Made by a program: the position numbers and the translations under genes. The notes below the pieces were generated by a model. That model saw only the letters and a list, made by a program, of their open reading frames with translations. It made no database searches and was not told the origin of the DNA. Below, one piece after another: positions 1-6,864 of a DNA stretch of 15,261 bases. Position 1 is the stretch's first letter; each line of letters begins with the position of its first letter. The DNA is from Bacteroidales bacterium (GTDB lineage: Bacteria > Bacteroidota > Bacteroidia > Bacteroidales > Muribaculaceae): assembly GCA_900755985.1 (NCBI GenBank), contig CAAEIL010000022.1:1-15261 (forward strand), read 5' to 3'.

Positions 1-424
1 ATGTTTTGCCCGAGCTGGTGGGTGAGTTGTAATAGCTGTCGATAAGTTCACTGTCGCCGCTCGAGCTGACTATATCGGGGTTGTGGAAGCGTTCGATGCG
101 GTTGGTGTACTGATAGTCTGAAATCTGAAGACTGTCAGCAAGACCCTCGGCGTGCAGTATGCTGTCGGTAACAGGCGTGCGGCGATTGTAGGCGTCGATA
201 TCGAAGTCCGAGTTTGTCGAGTAATTGTATGTGCCGGCGGCGGGATAGTCCGGCGTCGGAGTATAATAGGCCGGAACAGTGGCCGTTGTAGTCTTCGTCT
301 TGGTTTTGGGCTTTTTAGACGCATTGTAGTAGATGTCGTCGTCCCAGTCCTGAGCCATTGCCATGCTCGGAACGCCGACGATGAGTGCCATCAGAAGGCT
401 TTTGAGCAATAGTTTTCTTTTCAT
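1..424 (-). CDS. Secreted protein of unknown function (N-terminal 141 codons)
   Basis: The frame opens with ATG at 422-424 and stays open to the window edge, so the C-terminus is missing. The first 25 residues form a clear Sec signal peptide: basic start MKRK, a hydrophobic stretch, and a likely cleavage site after AMA, before QDWDDD. There is no lipobox cysteine, so a soluble periplasmic or exported protein is more likely than a lipoprotein. The mature part is polar, rich in Asp, Tyr, Thr, Pro and Ser, with a Lys/Thr-rich patch at about 37-45 and motifs DDDIYYN and RIERFHNPDIV. It looks like a low-complexity, envelope-associated leader region. I do not recognise a named family. It lies 182 bp downstream of smpB on the same strand and has its own possible promoter element. 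The coding call is strong; the function is unknown. Confidence 0.8.
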   Translation of the reverse strand, partial: MKRKLLLKSLLMALIVGVPSMAMAQDWDDDIYYNASKKPKTKTKTTTATVPAYYTPTPDYPAAGTYNYSTNSDFDIDAYNRRTPVTDSILHAEGLADSLQISDYQYTNRIERFHNPDIVSSSGDSELIDSYYNSPTSSGKT

Positions 425-511
425 ATGTAGTTTGGTTAGGAAGTTATCAATGTTGTTGACAGAACAATATCCTGTTATAATATAGACGTGCGCGGTGATT
501 AAAAGTTTAGT

Positions 512-519
512 CAAAGTTA
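512..519 (-). promoter_or_regulatory. Possible -7 element upstream of the secreted-protein gene
   Basis: On the minus strand this reads TAACTTTG, an exact match to the Bacteroidota -7 consensus TAnnTTTG. No TTTG lies at the expected 19-21 nt upstream; an A/T-rich tract occupies that place. The leader to the ATG at 424 would be about 80 nt. Suggestive only. Confidence 0.35.
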
Positions 520-549
520 ATGATTTTTTTGTAAAACTGCTATGTGTGA

Positions 550-568
550 CGCAGTGTTTCGCAGTGTT
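550..568. repeat. Short direct repeat, two copies of CGCAGTGTT
   Basis: CGCAGTGTT at 550-558 and again at 560-568, separated by one T, giving a 10-bp period. It lies between the smpB stop codon and the possible promoter element of the downstream secreted-protein gene. The 10-bp spacing would place both copies on one face of the helix, but chance is quite possible. Confidence 0.6.
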
Positions 569-606
569 GTGTGGTGATAATGCGAGTCGTTTCGTGCGTG
601 TACATT

Positions 607-1077
607 TCAGCGATGCATCATCACGCGGGCCAGCGAGCGTTTGTCTTCGCGTTCGCGTATGGCCTGACGTTTGTCATACTCGTGCTTGCCACGGCAAATG
701 GCTATGACAACTTTTGCAAGGCCGCGGTCGTTGATGAAAAGCCGCAGGGGTACTATCGTGACTCCAGGCTCTTTGTTAGCTTTCTCCAACTTGTTGATTT
801 CCCGGCGGTTGAGCAAGAGCTTGCGGTCACGGCGGTCGGTGTGATTGTTGTACGAGCCGTAGAAATATTCAGGAATATAGATGTTTTTGGCCCATACTTC
901 GCCGCCTAAAATCATGCAGTAGGTGTCGGCAAGCGATGCTTTGCCCTGACGCAGCGATTTGATTTCGGTGCCTGTGAGTACGATGCCGGCAGTAAATGTC
1001 TCGCCTACGGCATAGTCGAAGCGTGCGCGGCGGTTCTGTATATTTACGTCTTTGACAAATTCTTTTTTCGAGCTCAT
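607..1077 (-). CDS. smpB: SsrA-binding protein SmpB
   Basis: SmpB binds tmRNA and delivers it to stalled ribosomes for trans-translation, in which the incomplete protein is tagged for degradation. The 156-residue product matches the usual family length (about 150-160). It carries the hallmark N-terminal stretch with RARFDY, then GTEIKSLR and the ASLADTYC segment that form the tmRNA-binding OB-fold, and ends in the basic tail with KRQAIREREDKR that enters the ribosomal A-site and decoding region. The ATG at 1075-1077 overlaps the TGA of the YIP1-like gene in an ATGA arrangement, so translation is probably coupled and the start is well fixed. The tmRNA gene itself is not in this window. No clear terminator follows the stop. 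Confidence 0.97.
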   Translation of the reverse strand: MSSKKEFVKDVNIQNRRARFDYAVGETFTAGIVLTGTEIKSLRQGKASLADTYCMILGGEVWAKNIYIPEYFYGSYNNHTDRRDRKLLLNRREINKLEKANKEPGVTIVPLRLFINDRGLAKVVIAICRGKHEYDKRQAIREREDKRSLARVMMHR

Positions 1078-1619
1078 AAGATAAAGGTCAGAAGTGTTTT
1101 GACGATGAACCAGGGAATAATAAGCGCGCTAATCGCAAAAAGGATGTAGATGCCTTCTTTTTCCTTGGATATGCTCAGGTATGCCTTGGCGCGCCAAAGG
1201 ACTATGGCTACAAATGCGGGCAGAAACCGAAGAATGATTATCTCGATGGGAACGAGATTCTCGATAATCTGAATCAGCGAGAGCAGCGAGACAGTGTATA
1301 TGGCAATTGTGCGTATCTTATTGGCCGATACTTCGCTTGTGGACATGCGGCCGATAAAGACGTCGAAAAGTGCTACGCCTATATAGTAAGCAGCCAGTAA
1401 CGAGCAGAACTGCGCGATGGCGCTTTGAAGCAATGCTCCCAGCTCGATGGTCTTGGCGTAGATGCCCTGGGCAAATTCACTGACGGCGACTATGGCCATA
1501 AGCGGGTACATGCCTCGGGCGGCAAGACGTTCGGCGCTGTCGCCTTCGTACGAAATTTCTTCCCAACCATGTGCCGGACTGAGTATAAGCTGTATTATAT
1601 TACGCAGAAAAGAAAGCAT
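1074..1619 (-). CDS. YIP1-family-like integral membrane protein
   Basis: This is a 181-residue hydrophobic protein with about five predicted membrane segments (roughly 37-55, 61-90, 103-120, 123-142 and 157-180). The short amphipathic start contains LILSPAHGWEEIS; a 'P-x-x-x-W' start of this kind is typical of bacterial YIP1-domain (PF04893-type) proteins. The bacterial role is unknown; eukaryotic Yip1 proteins act in membrane traffic. The frame is open upstream to 1907, but I place the start at the ATG at 1617-1619. A consensus promoter at 1650-1680 would transcribe only from about 1643, and the upstream translation is Cys/Asn/Tyr-rich without family features. The stop overlaps the smpB start by 4 bases, so the pair is an operon. 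The family call is from memory of sequence pattern, not a search. Confidence 0.72.
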   Translation of the reverse strand: MLSFLRNIIQLILSPAHGWEEISYEGDSAERLAARGMYPLMAIVAVSEFAQGIYAKTIELGALLQSAIAQFCSLLAAYYIGVALFDVFIGRMSTSEVSANKIRTIAIYTVSLLSLIQIIENLVPIEIIILRFLPAFVAIVLWRAKAYLSISKEKEGIYILFAISALIIPWFIVKTLLTFIL

Positions 1620-1649
1620 GCCTGAATGCAGTTTTTTGTTTTCGGAATA

Positions 1650-1680
1650 CAAAGTTAGCTTATTTTTCCCGAATGGCAAA
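1650..1680 (-). promoter_or_regulatory. Consensus Bacteroidota promoter of the YIP1-like gene and smpB
   Basis: On the minus strand, TTTG (1677-1680), then 19 nt, then TAACTTTG (1650-1657). Both elements are exact matches to the primary sigma factor consensus TTTG/TAnnTTTG at the preferred spacing. Transcription would begin near 1643, about 24 nt before the ATG at 1619. This supports the short form of the protein and a two-gene unit with smpB. Confidence 0.85.
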
Positions 1681-1703
1681 ACTTGAAAACTGTTATTGCC
1701 CGA

Positions 1704-1749
1704 GCAAAAGCTGTGCAAAAACGGTGTATAATTTGCAAAAGCGGCGTAT
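1704..1749. repeat. Imperfect direct repeats upstream of the YIP1-like promoter
   Basis: Copies begin at 1715 (GCAAAAACGGTGTAT) and 1735 (GCAAAAGCGGCGTAT), 13 of 15 bases identical with a 20-bp period. A partial copy, GCAAAAGCTG, begins at 1704. On the minus strand each presents TTTTGC, which also occurs in the promoter's -33 region at 1676-1681. They lie about 25-70 bp upstream of the -33 element, where an activator could bind. Function is inferred from position only. Confidence 0.5.
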
Positions 1750-1867
1750 TGGAAAGGGTAAAATTGGCAAATCGTATCAATGTTGTTATAAAGCATGTCT
1801 TTGGCAACTTGCCGATATGACAAAAGGAGACAATGCTGTCCCCTTCTGTCGTATTTGGTTGACGTTT

Positions 1868-1929
1868 CCGACTTTGCAGTAAGGACGGAATGTTTTGGTC
1901 CTGCCACTTGGATGTTACTGCAAAATCGG
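1868..1929 (-). terminator. Long hairpin directly after dnaJ, probable 3' end of the grpE-dnaJ transcript
   Basis: The arms 1868-1882 and 1915-1929 are inverted repeats of 15 positions. On the plus strand there is one C/A mismatch (1872/1925); in minus-strand RNA that position becomes a G-U pair, so the stem is unbroken. The 32-nt loop can form a second small stem, GGAC 1883-1886 with GTCC 1898-1901. It begins 5 nt after the dnaJ stop codon. No U-tract follows, so it may stabilise or process the 3' end rather than act as a simple intrinsic terminator. Confidence 0.55.
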
Positions 1930-1934
1930 GTTGC

Positions 1935-3098
1935 TTATTCGAATATGTGTTTGAGTTTAGAGAAAATGCGGTTTTTCTCGTCCTCGGACGGTTTGATGTT
2001 GGGGTCGTTTCTCATAGCCTCGATTGCCGAGCTTTGCTGCGGAGTGAGGTTCTGGGGAACATATACCATGACGTTGATGAGTTCGTCTCCGGTACCGCGG
2101 CCGTCGGGCGAGCCAAGTCCTTTGCCGCGCAGTCTGAGGACTTTTCCGGGCTGTGTGCCGGGTGCGATTTTGAGTCGTGCGCGACCGGTGATGGTAGGTA
2201 CTTCGACCGAGCCGCCAAGCGCAGCTGTCGGGAAGTCGAGCATCAGGTTGTATATTATATCGTTACCGTCGCGGATAAGTTCGGGATGTTTGACTTCTTC
2301 GATGACGACAAGCAGGTCGCCGCGAACACCGCCGTGGCGCGGTGCGTTGCCTTTACCCTTGACGGTGAGGGTCTGGCCGTCCTGGACTCCGGCCGGAATT
2401 GTGAACGAAATCTGCTGTTCCTTGCGTTCGACGCCTTCGCCCTTGCAATACTGGCATTGTTCGGATATGATTTTGCCGGTGCCTTCGCAGTCGGGGCAGA
2501 CCGACTGAGTCTGCATGGCGCCAAAGATGCTCTGCTGCACATGCGTGACAGTTCCGGTACCGTGGCAGTGCTGACAGGTGGCAAAAGCCACACCGTCCTT
2601 GGCGCCTGTTCCGTGGCAGTGGTCGCAGGGCATGAAAGTAGGTATTTTCAGCGTCTTGGTGACGCCTTTGGCAATGTCTTCGAGAGTCATTTTGACACGG
2701 ATGCGCAGGTCGGAGCCTTTGCGCTGGCGCGGTTGCGACCGACGCTGTCCGAATCCCGATTCGCCACCGAAAGCGCCGCCGAATATATCTCCGAACTGCG
2801 AGAATATGTCTTCCATGCTCATTCCGCCGCCATAGAAACCACCGGCACCGCCGGCGCCTCCAAATCCTTGAGGCCCCATGGCGAATCCGTATTGGTCATA
2901 TTTCTGACGTTTTTCCGGGTCGGAGAGTACGCCGTATGCGTCGGCCGCTTCTTTGAATTTTTCTTCGGCTTCTTTGTCACCGGGATTGCGGTCGGGGTGA
3001 TATTTTATGGCGAGTTTGCGGTACGCCTTTTTCAATTCTTCGGGTGTGGCATTTTTGCTGACGCCAAGCACCTCGTAGTAGTCTCTTTTGTTGTCCAT
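1935..3098 (-). CDS. dnaJ: Chaperone protein DnaJ (Hsp40)
   Basis: DnaJ delivers unfolded proteins to DnaK and stimulates its ATPase. The 387-residue product has the complete type I layout. The J domain at about 5-70 has the HPD motif at 34-36. A Gly/Phe-rich linker covers about 74-117. The zinc region has four CxxCxGxG repeats with cysteine pairs at 158/161, 175/178, 201/204 and 215/218. Two beta-rich C-terminal substrate domains follow, containing TLTVKGKG, VLRLRGKG and GDL. No key residue is missing. The start ATG at 3096-3098 sits just ahead of the DYYEVLG opening typical of the family. It follows grpE by 16 nt, and a strong hairpin lies just after its stop. The DnaK gene is not in the window. 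Confidence 0.98.
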   Translation of the reverse strand: MDNKRDYYEVLGVSKNATPEELKKAYRKLAIKYHPDRNPGDKEAEEKFKEAADAYGVLSDPEKRQKYDQYGFAMGPQGFGGAGGAGGFYGGGMSMEDIFSQFGDIFGGAFGGESGFGQRRSQPRQRKGSDLRIRVKMTLEDIAKGVTKTLKIPTFMPCDHCHGTGAKDGVAFATCQHCHGTGTVTHVQQSIFGAMQTQSVCPDCEGTGKIISEQCQYCKGEGVERKEQQISFTIPAGVQDGQTLTVKGKGNAPRHGGVRGDLLVVIEEVKHPELIRDGNDIIYNLMLDFPTAALGGSVEVPTITGRARLKIAPGTQPGKVLRLRGKGLGSPDGRGTGDELINVMVYVPQNLTPQQSSAIEAMRNDPNIKPSEDEKNRIFSKLKHIFE

Positions 3099-3114
3099 TG
3101 GGAGGAATGTTATT

Positions 3115-3759
3115 TTATTGGGCCACGACTACTTTGGCGTGGCGCAGAACCTTGTCGTTGAGAGTATAGCCTTTCTGGGTTGTGTCGATGATATGACCTT
3201 TCTGCTCGTCGTTGGCTGCAGGGACCATAGCAATGGCTTCGTGCACTTCGGGGTCGAAAGTCTGTCCGTTTGTTTCCATGGCTTTGACACCGTTGTCGGC
3301 AAGGTATTTGATGAATTTATTGTAGATAAGTTCGATACCCTTAAGTATGGCTTCGGCGTCATTGGTCTTGGCGGCAGCTTCAAGAGCGCGTTCAAAATCG
3401 TCGACTACCGGCAGGATTCCCGCGAGGGCTTTCTCGCCGGCATTTTTGATGAGTTCGGCTTTCTCTTTGACAACGCGTTTGCGATAGTTGTCGAATTCGG
3501 CCATAAGGAAGAGATATTCCTTTTTTTCTTTTTCGAGGCTGGCTTTGGTGTCGTCAAGTTCTTTCTGCAGTTGGGCGTTGGTATTCATCTCGGCGTTTGC
3601 AAAGTCTTCGATGTCAGCGTCTTCTGTATCAAGGGTGTCGACAATTTCAGGTTCGACCAAAGTGGCTTCACCGATATTCTCGTTTTCGGGAGTCCCGGTG
3701 TGTTGTGTTTTTTTTACGTCTATTTCAGGCTGTGCCTGTGTATTTTTTTTATCTTTCAT
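3115..3759 (-). CDS. grpE: Nucleotide exchange factor GrpE
   Basis: GrpE releases ADP from DnaK, resetting the Hsp70 cycle; it acts in the cytosol as a dimer. The product is 214 residues from the ATG at 3757-3759. An acidic, low-complexity N-terminus (1-60) leads into a Lys/Glu-rich coiled coil (about 62-100). This holds the family hallmark FDNYRKR at about 89-95, and the C-terminal beta domain ends with GYTLNDKVLRHAKVVV. The frame can be extended 19 residues upstream to 3816, but that segment overlaps the likely promoter and is not GrpE-like (Phe/Cys-rich), so the shorter form is preferred. It sits 16 nt ahead of dnaJ, a common pairing. I looked for a CIRCE heat-shock operator upstream and saw none, which fits Bacteroidota. 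Confidence 0.96.
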   Translation of the reverse strand: MKDKKNTQAQPEIDVKKTQHTGTPENENIGEATLVEPEIVDTLDTEDADIEDFANAEMNTNAQLQKELDDTKASLEKEKKEYLFLMAEFDNYRKRVVKEKAELIKNAGEKALAGILPVVDDFERALEAAAKTNDAEAILKGIELIYNKFIKYLADNGVKAMETNGQTFDPEVHEAIAMVPAANDEQKGHIIDTTQKGYTLNDKVLRHAKVVVAQ

Positions 3760-3774
3760 AATCGTGTTGAATAT

Positions 3775-3809
3775 AAAACTTAAAAACTGCTTGCAAAAAC
3801 TTTGCCAAA
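3775..3809 (-). promoter_or_regulatory. Possible grpE-dnaJ promoter
   Basis: On the minus strand, TAAGTTTT (3775-3782) matches TAnnTTTG except for the last base. A TTTG lies at 3806-3809 with a 23-nt spacer, longer than the usual 19-21. The implied leader is only about 10 nt, like that of lepA. A short inverted repeat, GCAAA-AAC-TTTGC (3793-3805), lies within the spacer. Weak but the best candidate in the 153-bp gap. Confidence 0.4.
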
Positions 3810-3912
3810 CTTGCATATAATCCGCATGTATGGCTTGAAGAATTTACTTTTTATAGAAGTATATGTAAGTTCTTTTGGAAAGATAACAAACTCGGTGGCA
3901 ATATCGTTCACC

Positions 3913-4752
3913 CTAAAAATGATTTGACAAAGGGCCGGCCCATTTGTCACATCCGCAGAACATGTCAGCTGCAGACGTAGCCTCTTCGACACTGCCAAAA
4001 ATGCCGAATACTGCTGAGCCGGAGCCTGACATTGCGGCATACGAGGCTCCGGCGGCAAGCAACTGTTCTTTAAGTTGTCTGACACGGGGTTGTAGGGCGA
4101 AAATCACCGGCTCGAAGTCGTTGACCACGTATTTTGACCAGTCGCTTACGGGCAGTGATGTCAGGTCTTGGGAGAGCTCTCTGTCGGGAATGTGCGGAGT
4201 GATTTGGGAGTAGGCCATGGCTGTCGATACGGCTGTCCCCGGCACTTTGACTACAAGCAGGCCATAATGGTCGAAATCTATGTCAATGTCAGCAAGCTCG
4301 ATACCTGTACCGGTGGCAAGCATGGGACGGTTGTAGATAAAGAAAGGACAATCGGCTCCGAGTGTCGCGGCTATCCGCGCCAGATTGTCATCAGTGATAC
4401 CGAGGTCGAACAGGCTGTTAAGGCAGCGGAGAGTGAACGACGCATCGGCTGAGCCACCGCCAAGCCCGGCGCCGTCGGGGATATTCTTATATAAATAAAT
4501 GTGTACCGGCGGCAGCGGGTATTCGCTGCAAAGCGCGCGGTATGCTTTCATGACAAGATTTTTCTCGGGCGGACATTCAATGGCGTGTCCCAAGACCTGA
4601 AGTCTGGTGACCGAATCGTCGGCGGGGACTATTTCGAGCGTGTCACGCCAGCCGATAGGAGTCATCACGGTCGCGATATCGTGATAACCGTCAGGACGTC
4701 GGCGGCAGATGTTGAGACCGAGGTTAATCTTGGCGTTGGGAAAGACTATCAT
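3913..4752 (-). CDS. ispE: 4-diphosphocytidyl-2-C-methyl-D-erythritol kinase IspE
   Basis: IspE phosphorylates CDP-methylerythritol with ATP, the fourth step of the non-mevalonate (MEP) route to isoprenoid precursors. The 279-residue product has the GHMP-kinase pattern. The N-terminal PNAKINLGL has the catalytic lysine at 8 and is followed by DGYHDI. The glycine-rich ATP loop DGAGLGGGSADAS spans about 93-105. GADCPFF at about 132-138 carries the catalytic aspartate at 134. The C-terminal motif MSGSGSAVFG contacts ATP. Length and residues are normal for the family. The gene starts 30 bp after the lepA stop on the same strand, so it is probably co-transcribed with lepA; no separate consensus promoter is visible. 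It indicates that this organism makes isoprenoids by the MEP pathway. Confidence 0.96.
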   Translation of the reverse strand: MIVFPNAKINLGLNICRRRPDGYHDIATVMTPIGWRDTLEIVPADDSVTRLQVLGHAIECPPEKNLVMKAYRALCSEYPLPPVHIYLYKNIPDGAGLGGGSADASFTLRCLNSLFDLGITDDNLARIAATLGADCPFFIYNRPMLATGTGIELADIDIDFDHYGLLVVKVPGTAVSTAMAYSQITPHIPDRELSQDLTSLPVSDWSKYVVNDFEPVIFALQPRVRQLKEQLLAAGASYAAMSGSGSAVFGIFGSVEEATSAADMFCGCDKWAGPLSNHF

Positions 4753-4782
4753 GTCAGTTATGATTAAAGGCGTAGTCCGGTG

Positions 4783-6570
4783 TCAGTCAAGTTTGAGCAC
4801 GGCGAGGAAAGCTTTTTGTGGTACTTCGACCGAGCCAATCTGCTTCATACGTTTTTTGCCTTTTTTCTGCTTTTCGAGAAGTTTGCGTTTTCGTGAGATG
4901 TCGCCGCCGTAGCATTTGGCGGTGACGTCTTTGCGCACGGCTTTGATAGTCTCGCGGGCGATGATTTTGGCTCCGATTGCCGCCTGGATGGCTATGTCGA
5001 ATTGCTGACGGGGTATCAGTTCCTTGAGCTTTTCGCACATGCGGCGGCCGAATGTGACGGCGTTGTCGACATGTGTAAGAGTCGACAGTGCGTCGACACT
5101 CTCGCCGTTGAGCAGAATGTCCAGTTTGACAAGCTTTGACTCGCGAAAGTCGTGGAGATGATAGTCAAACGAGGCATAGCCTTTCGATATCGATTTGAGT
5201 TTGTCATAGAAGTCGATGACAATCTCGCCCAGAGGCATGTCGAATGTGATTTCCATTCGGTTGCCCGAGATGTATTCCTGCTTGACAAGTTCGCCGCGTT
5301 TGCCCAGACACAGGGTCATTATGGGGCCGATGAACTCGGCAGTCGTTATAATGGTGGCGCGTATGTAAGGCTCCTCGATGTGGTCGATGAGAGTAAGGTC
5401 CGGCAGCCCCGAGGGATTATGAACTTCGGTGACTTCGCCTTTTTTGTCGTAGACCTTGTATGATACGTTGGGTACCGTGGTGATTACATCCATGTCGAAT
5501 TCGCGGCCAAGGCGCTCCTGAATGATTTCCATGTGCAAGAGGCCTAAGAAACCGCAGCGGAATCCGAAGCCCAGCGCCGCCGACGATTCGGGAGTGAATG
5601 TCAGCGAGGCGTCGTTGAGCTGAAGTTTTTCGAGCGATGAGCGCAGGTTCTCAAAGTCTTCGGTCTCGATGGGATAAACGCCGGCGAAGACCATGGGCTT
5701 TACTTCCTCAAAACCCTCGATGGCTTTGTCACATGGCTCGGCTACGTGCGTAATAGTGTCGCCGACACGGACTTCGCGTGATGTTTTGATGCCCGATATG
5801 ATATATCCGACATTGCCGGCCGACAACTGCTTGCGTGGCGACATGTCCAGTTTGAGAACGCCGATTTCGTCAGCGTCATATTCCTTGCCGGTAGAAACGA
5901 ATTTGACATCGTCACCGGGGCGGATAGTACCGTTGATGATTTTGAAATAAGCTATGATTCCGCGGAAGGGATTGAACACCGAGTCGAAAATCAGTGCCTG
6001 CAACGGAGCGTCCGGGTCGCCGGTCGGGGCCGGAATGCGTTCGACAATGGCGCGAAGAATCTCGTCGACACCGAGTCCCGTCTTGCCCGAGGCGCGGATA
6101 ATTTCGCTGCGGTCGCAACCTAAAAGGTCGACAATCTGGTCCTCGACTTCGTCTGGATTGGCCGATTCGAGGTCACACTTGTTGATGACAGGGATAATTT
6201 CCAGATCGTTGTCTATAGCCATGTAAAGGTTTGAAATAGTCTGCGCCTGAATACCCTGTGACGCATCGACAATAAGCAGAGCGCCTTCGCAGGCGGCTAT
6301 CGAACGCGATACCTCGTACGAGAAGTCGACGTGTCCCGGAGTGTCAATGAGATTGAGCGTAAATGCTTCACCGTTAAGATTATACTCCATTTGGATGGCG
6401 TGACTCTTGATAGTGATGCCGCGTTCGCGCTCCAAATCCATATCGTCGAGTACCTGAGCCTCCATGTCCTTGCCGGTGACGGTACCGGTATATTCGAGCA
6501 GTCGGTCGGCAAGGGTCGATTTGCCGTGGTCTATATGGGCTATGATGCAGAAATTGCGGATATTTTTCAT
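4783..6570 (-). CDS. lepA: Elongation factor 4 (LepA), ribosomal GTPase
   Basis: LepA is a translational GTPase, related to EF-G, that acts on ribosomes during initiation, assembly or stress. The 595-residue product has the G-domain motifs in order: AHIDHGKST at 11-19, DTPGH at 76-80 and NKCD at 130-133. EF-G-like domains II, III and V follow, for example GFRCGFLGLLHMEI. The LepA-only C-terminal domain contains AKCYGGDISRKRKLL and ends GSVEVPQKAF. The frame can be extended 8 residues to 6594, but a consensus promoter -7 element occupies 6592-6599. The ATG at 6568-6570, giving MKNIRNFCIIAHID, is therefore the start, with a leader of about 15 nt. It heads a unit with ispE. Confidence 0.98.
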   Translation of the reverse strand: MKNIRNFCIIAHIDHGKSTLADRLLEYTGTVTGKDMEAQVLDDMDLERERGITIKSHAIQMEYNLNGEAFTLNLIDTPGHVDFSYEVSRSIAACEGALLIVDASQGIQAQTISNLYMAIDNDLEIIPVINKCDLESANPDEVEDQIVDLLGCDRSEIIRASGKTGLGVDEILRAIVERIPAPTGDPDAPLQALIFDSVFNPFRGIIAYFKIINGTIRPGDDVKFVSTGKEYDADEIGVLKLDMSPRKQLSAGNVGYIISGIKTSREVRVGDTITHVAEPCDKAIEGFEEVKPMVFAGVYPIETEDFENLRSSLEKLQLNDASLTFTPESSAALGFGFRCGFLGLLHMEIIQERLGREFDMDVITTVPNVSYKVYDKKGEVTEVHNPSGLPDLTLIDHIEEPYIRATIITTAEFIGPIMTLCLGKRGELVKQEYISGNRMEITFDMPLGEIVIDFYDKLKSISKGYASFDYHLHDFRESKLVKLDILLNGESVDALSTLTHVDNAVTFGRRMCEKLKELIPRQQFDIAIQAAIGAKIIARETIKAVRKDVTAKCYGGDISRKRKLLEKQKKGKKRMKQIGSVEVPQKAFLAVLKLD

Positions 6571-6591
6571 ATTGTGCGGTTTTTTAGAGTA

Positions 6592-6623
6592 CAAAGGTAC
6601 AAATTTTCCGCTGTTTGCCCAAA
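6592..6623 (-). promoter_or_regulatory. Consensus Bacteroidota promoter of lepA
   Basis: On the minus strand, TTTG (6620-6623), then 20 nt, then TACCTTTG (6592-6599). Both elements are exact. Transcription would begin near 6585, about 15 nt ahead of the lepA ATG at 6570. This excludes the longer frame that begins at 6594. Confidence 0.87.
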
Positions 6624-6677
6624 TAGCAGAGCAGCGGCAATATAACGCGAATTAGTTAGGACGACAGCATGGCATGA

Positions 6678-6699
6678 TGAAAACGAATGAAAACGAATG
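6678..6699. repeat. Two tandem copies of TGAAAACGAA
   Basis: TGAAAACGAA occurs at 6678-6687 and 6688-6697, followed by a further TG. The 10-bp period lies in the divergent region between lepA and the hdeD-like gene, about 215 bp upstream of the latter's start. It could be a regulator site or replication slippage. Confidence 0.6.
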
Positions 6700-6864
6700 T
6701 CGCCCTTGAGAAATTTTAATATCGTGTGACAACTATATTAAATAATTGCGTGTTATATCAATAAAACAAAGAGAATGAGTCCCGGCGTTCTAAAAAAACA
6801 TCTTATCGTCCGGCCTGTTCGCAACAATGTTTCAACGTCGAAAAATCAAGGTATTTCACTAAAT

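Larger units (their letters stand above)
1620..1934. other. Intergenic region between dnaJ and the YIP1-like gene (315 bp)
   Basis: This stretch holds, in minus-strand transcription order, a long hairpin just after dnaJ (1868-1929), an AT-rich segment with no convincing gene, a set of TTTTGC-containing repeats (1704-1749) and the YIP1-like promoter (1650-1680). Reading frames stay open across it on both strands. Their translations lack family features, and the minus-strand frame would have to start upstream of the promoter. Confidence 0.75.

Noticed and set aside
607..1077. tmRNA (ssrA) gene near smpB
   Set aside because: I looked in both flanking gaps for a tRNA-like acceptor end and a tag frame and saw none.
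1704..1749. Possible CRISPR-like array
   Set aside because: There are only two near-identical 15-base units with a 5-bp gap and one partial copy. No spacer-sized intervals and no cas genes are present.
1673..1882. 69-residue plus-strand frame in the dnaJ-YIP1 gap
   Set aside because: It is antisense to the YIP1-like promoter and the repeats, Cys/Lys-rich, and resembles no family I recognise. Possible but unsupported.
1890..3161. 423-residue plus-strand open frame opposite dnaJ, longer than DnaJ itself
   Set aside because: It is a mirror of the dnaJ coding strand. The translation is Phe/Val/Cys-rich with no family features, while the opposite strand has every DnaJ motif.
3760..3912. CIRCE heat-shock operator upstream of grpE
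   Set aside because: No TTAGCACTC-N9-GAGTGCTAA-like inverted repeat is present.
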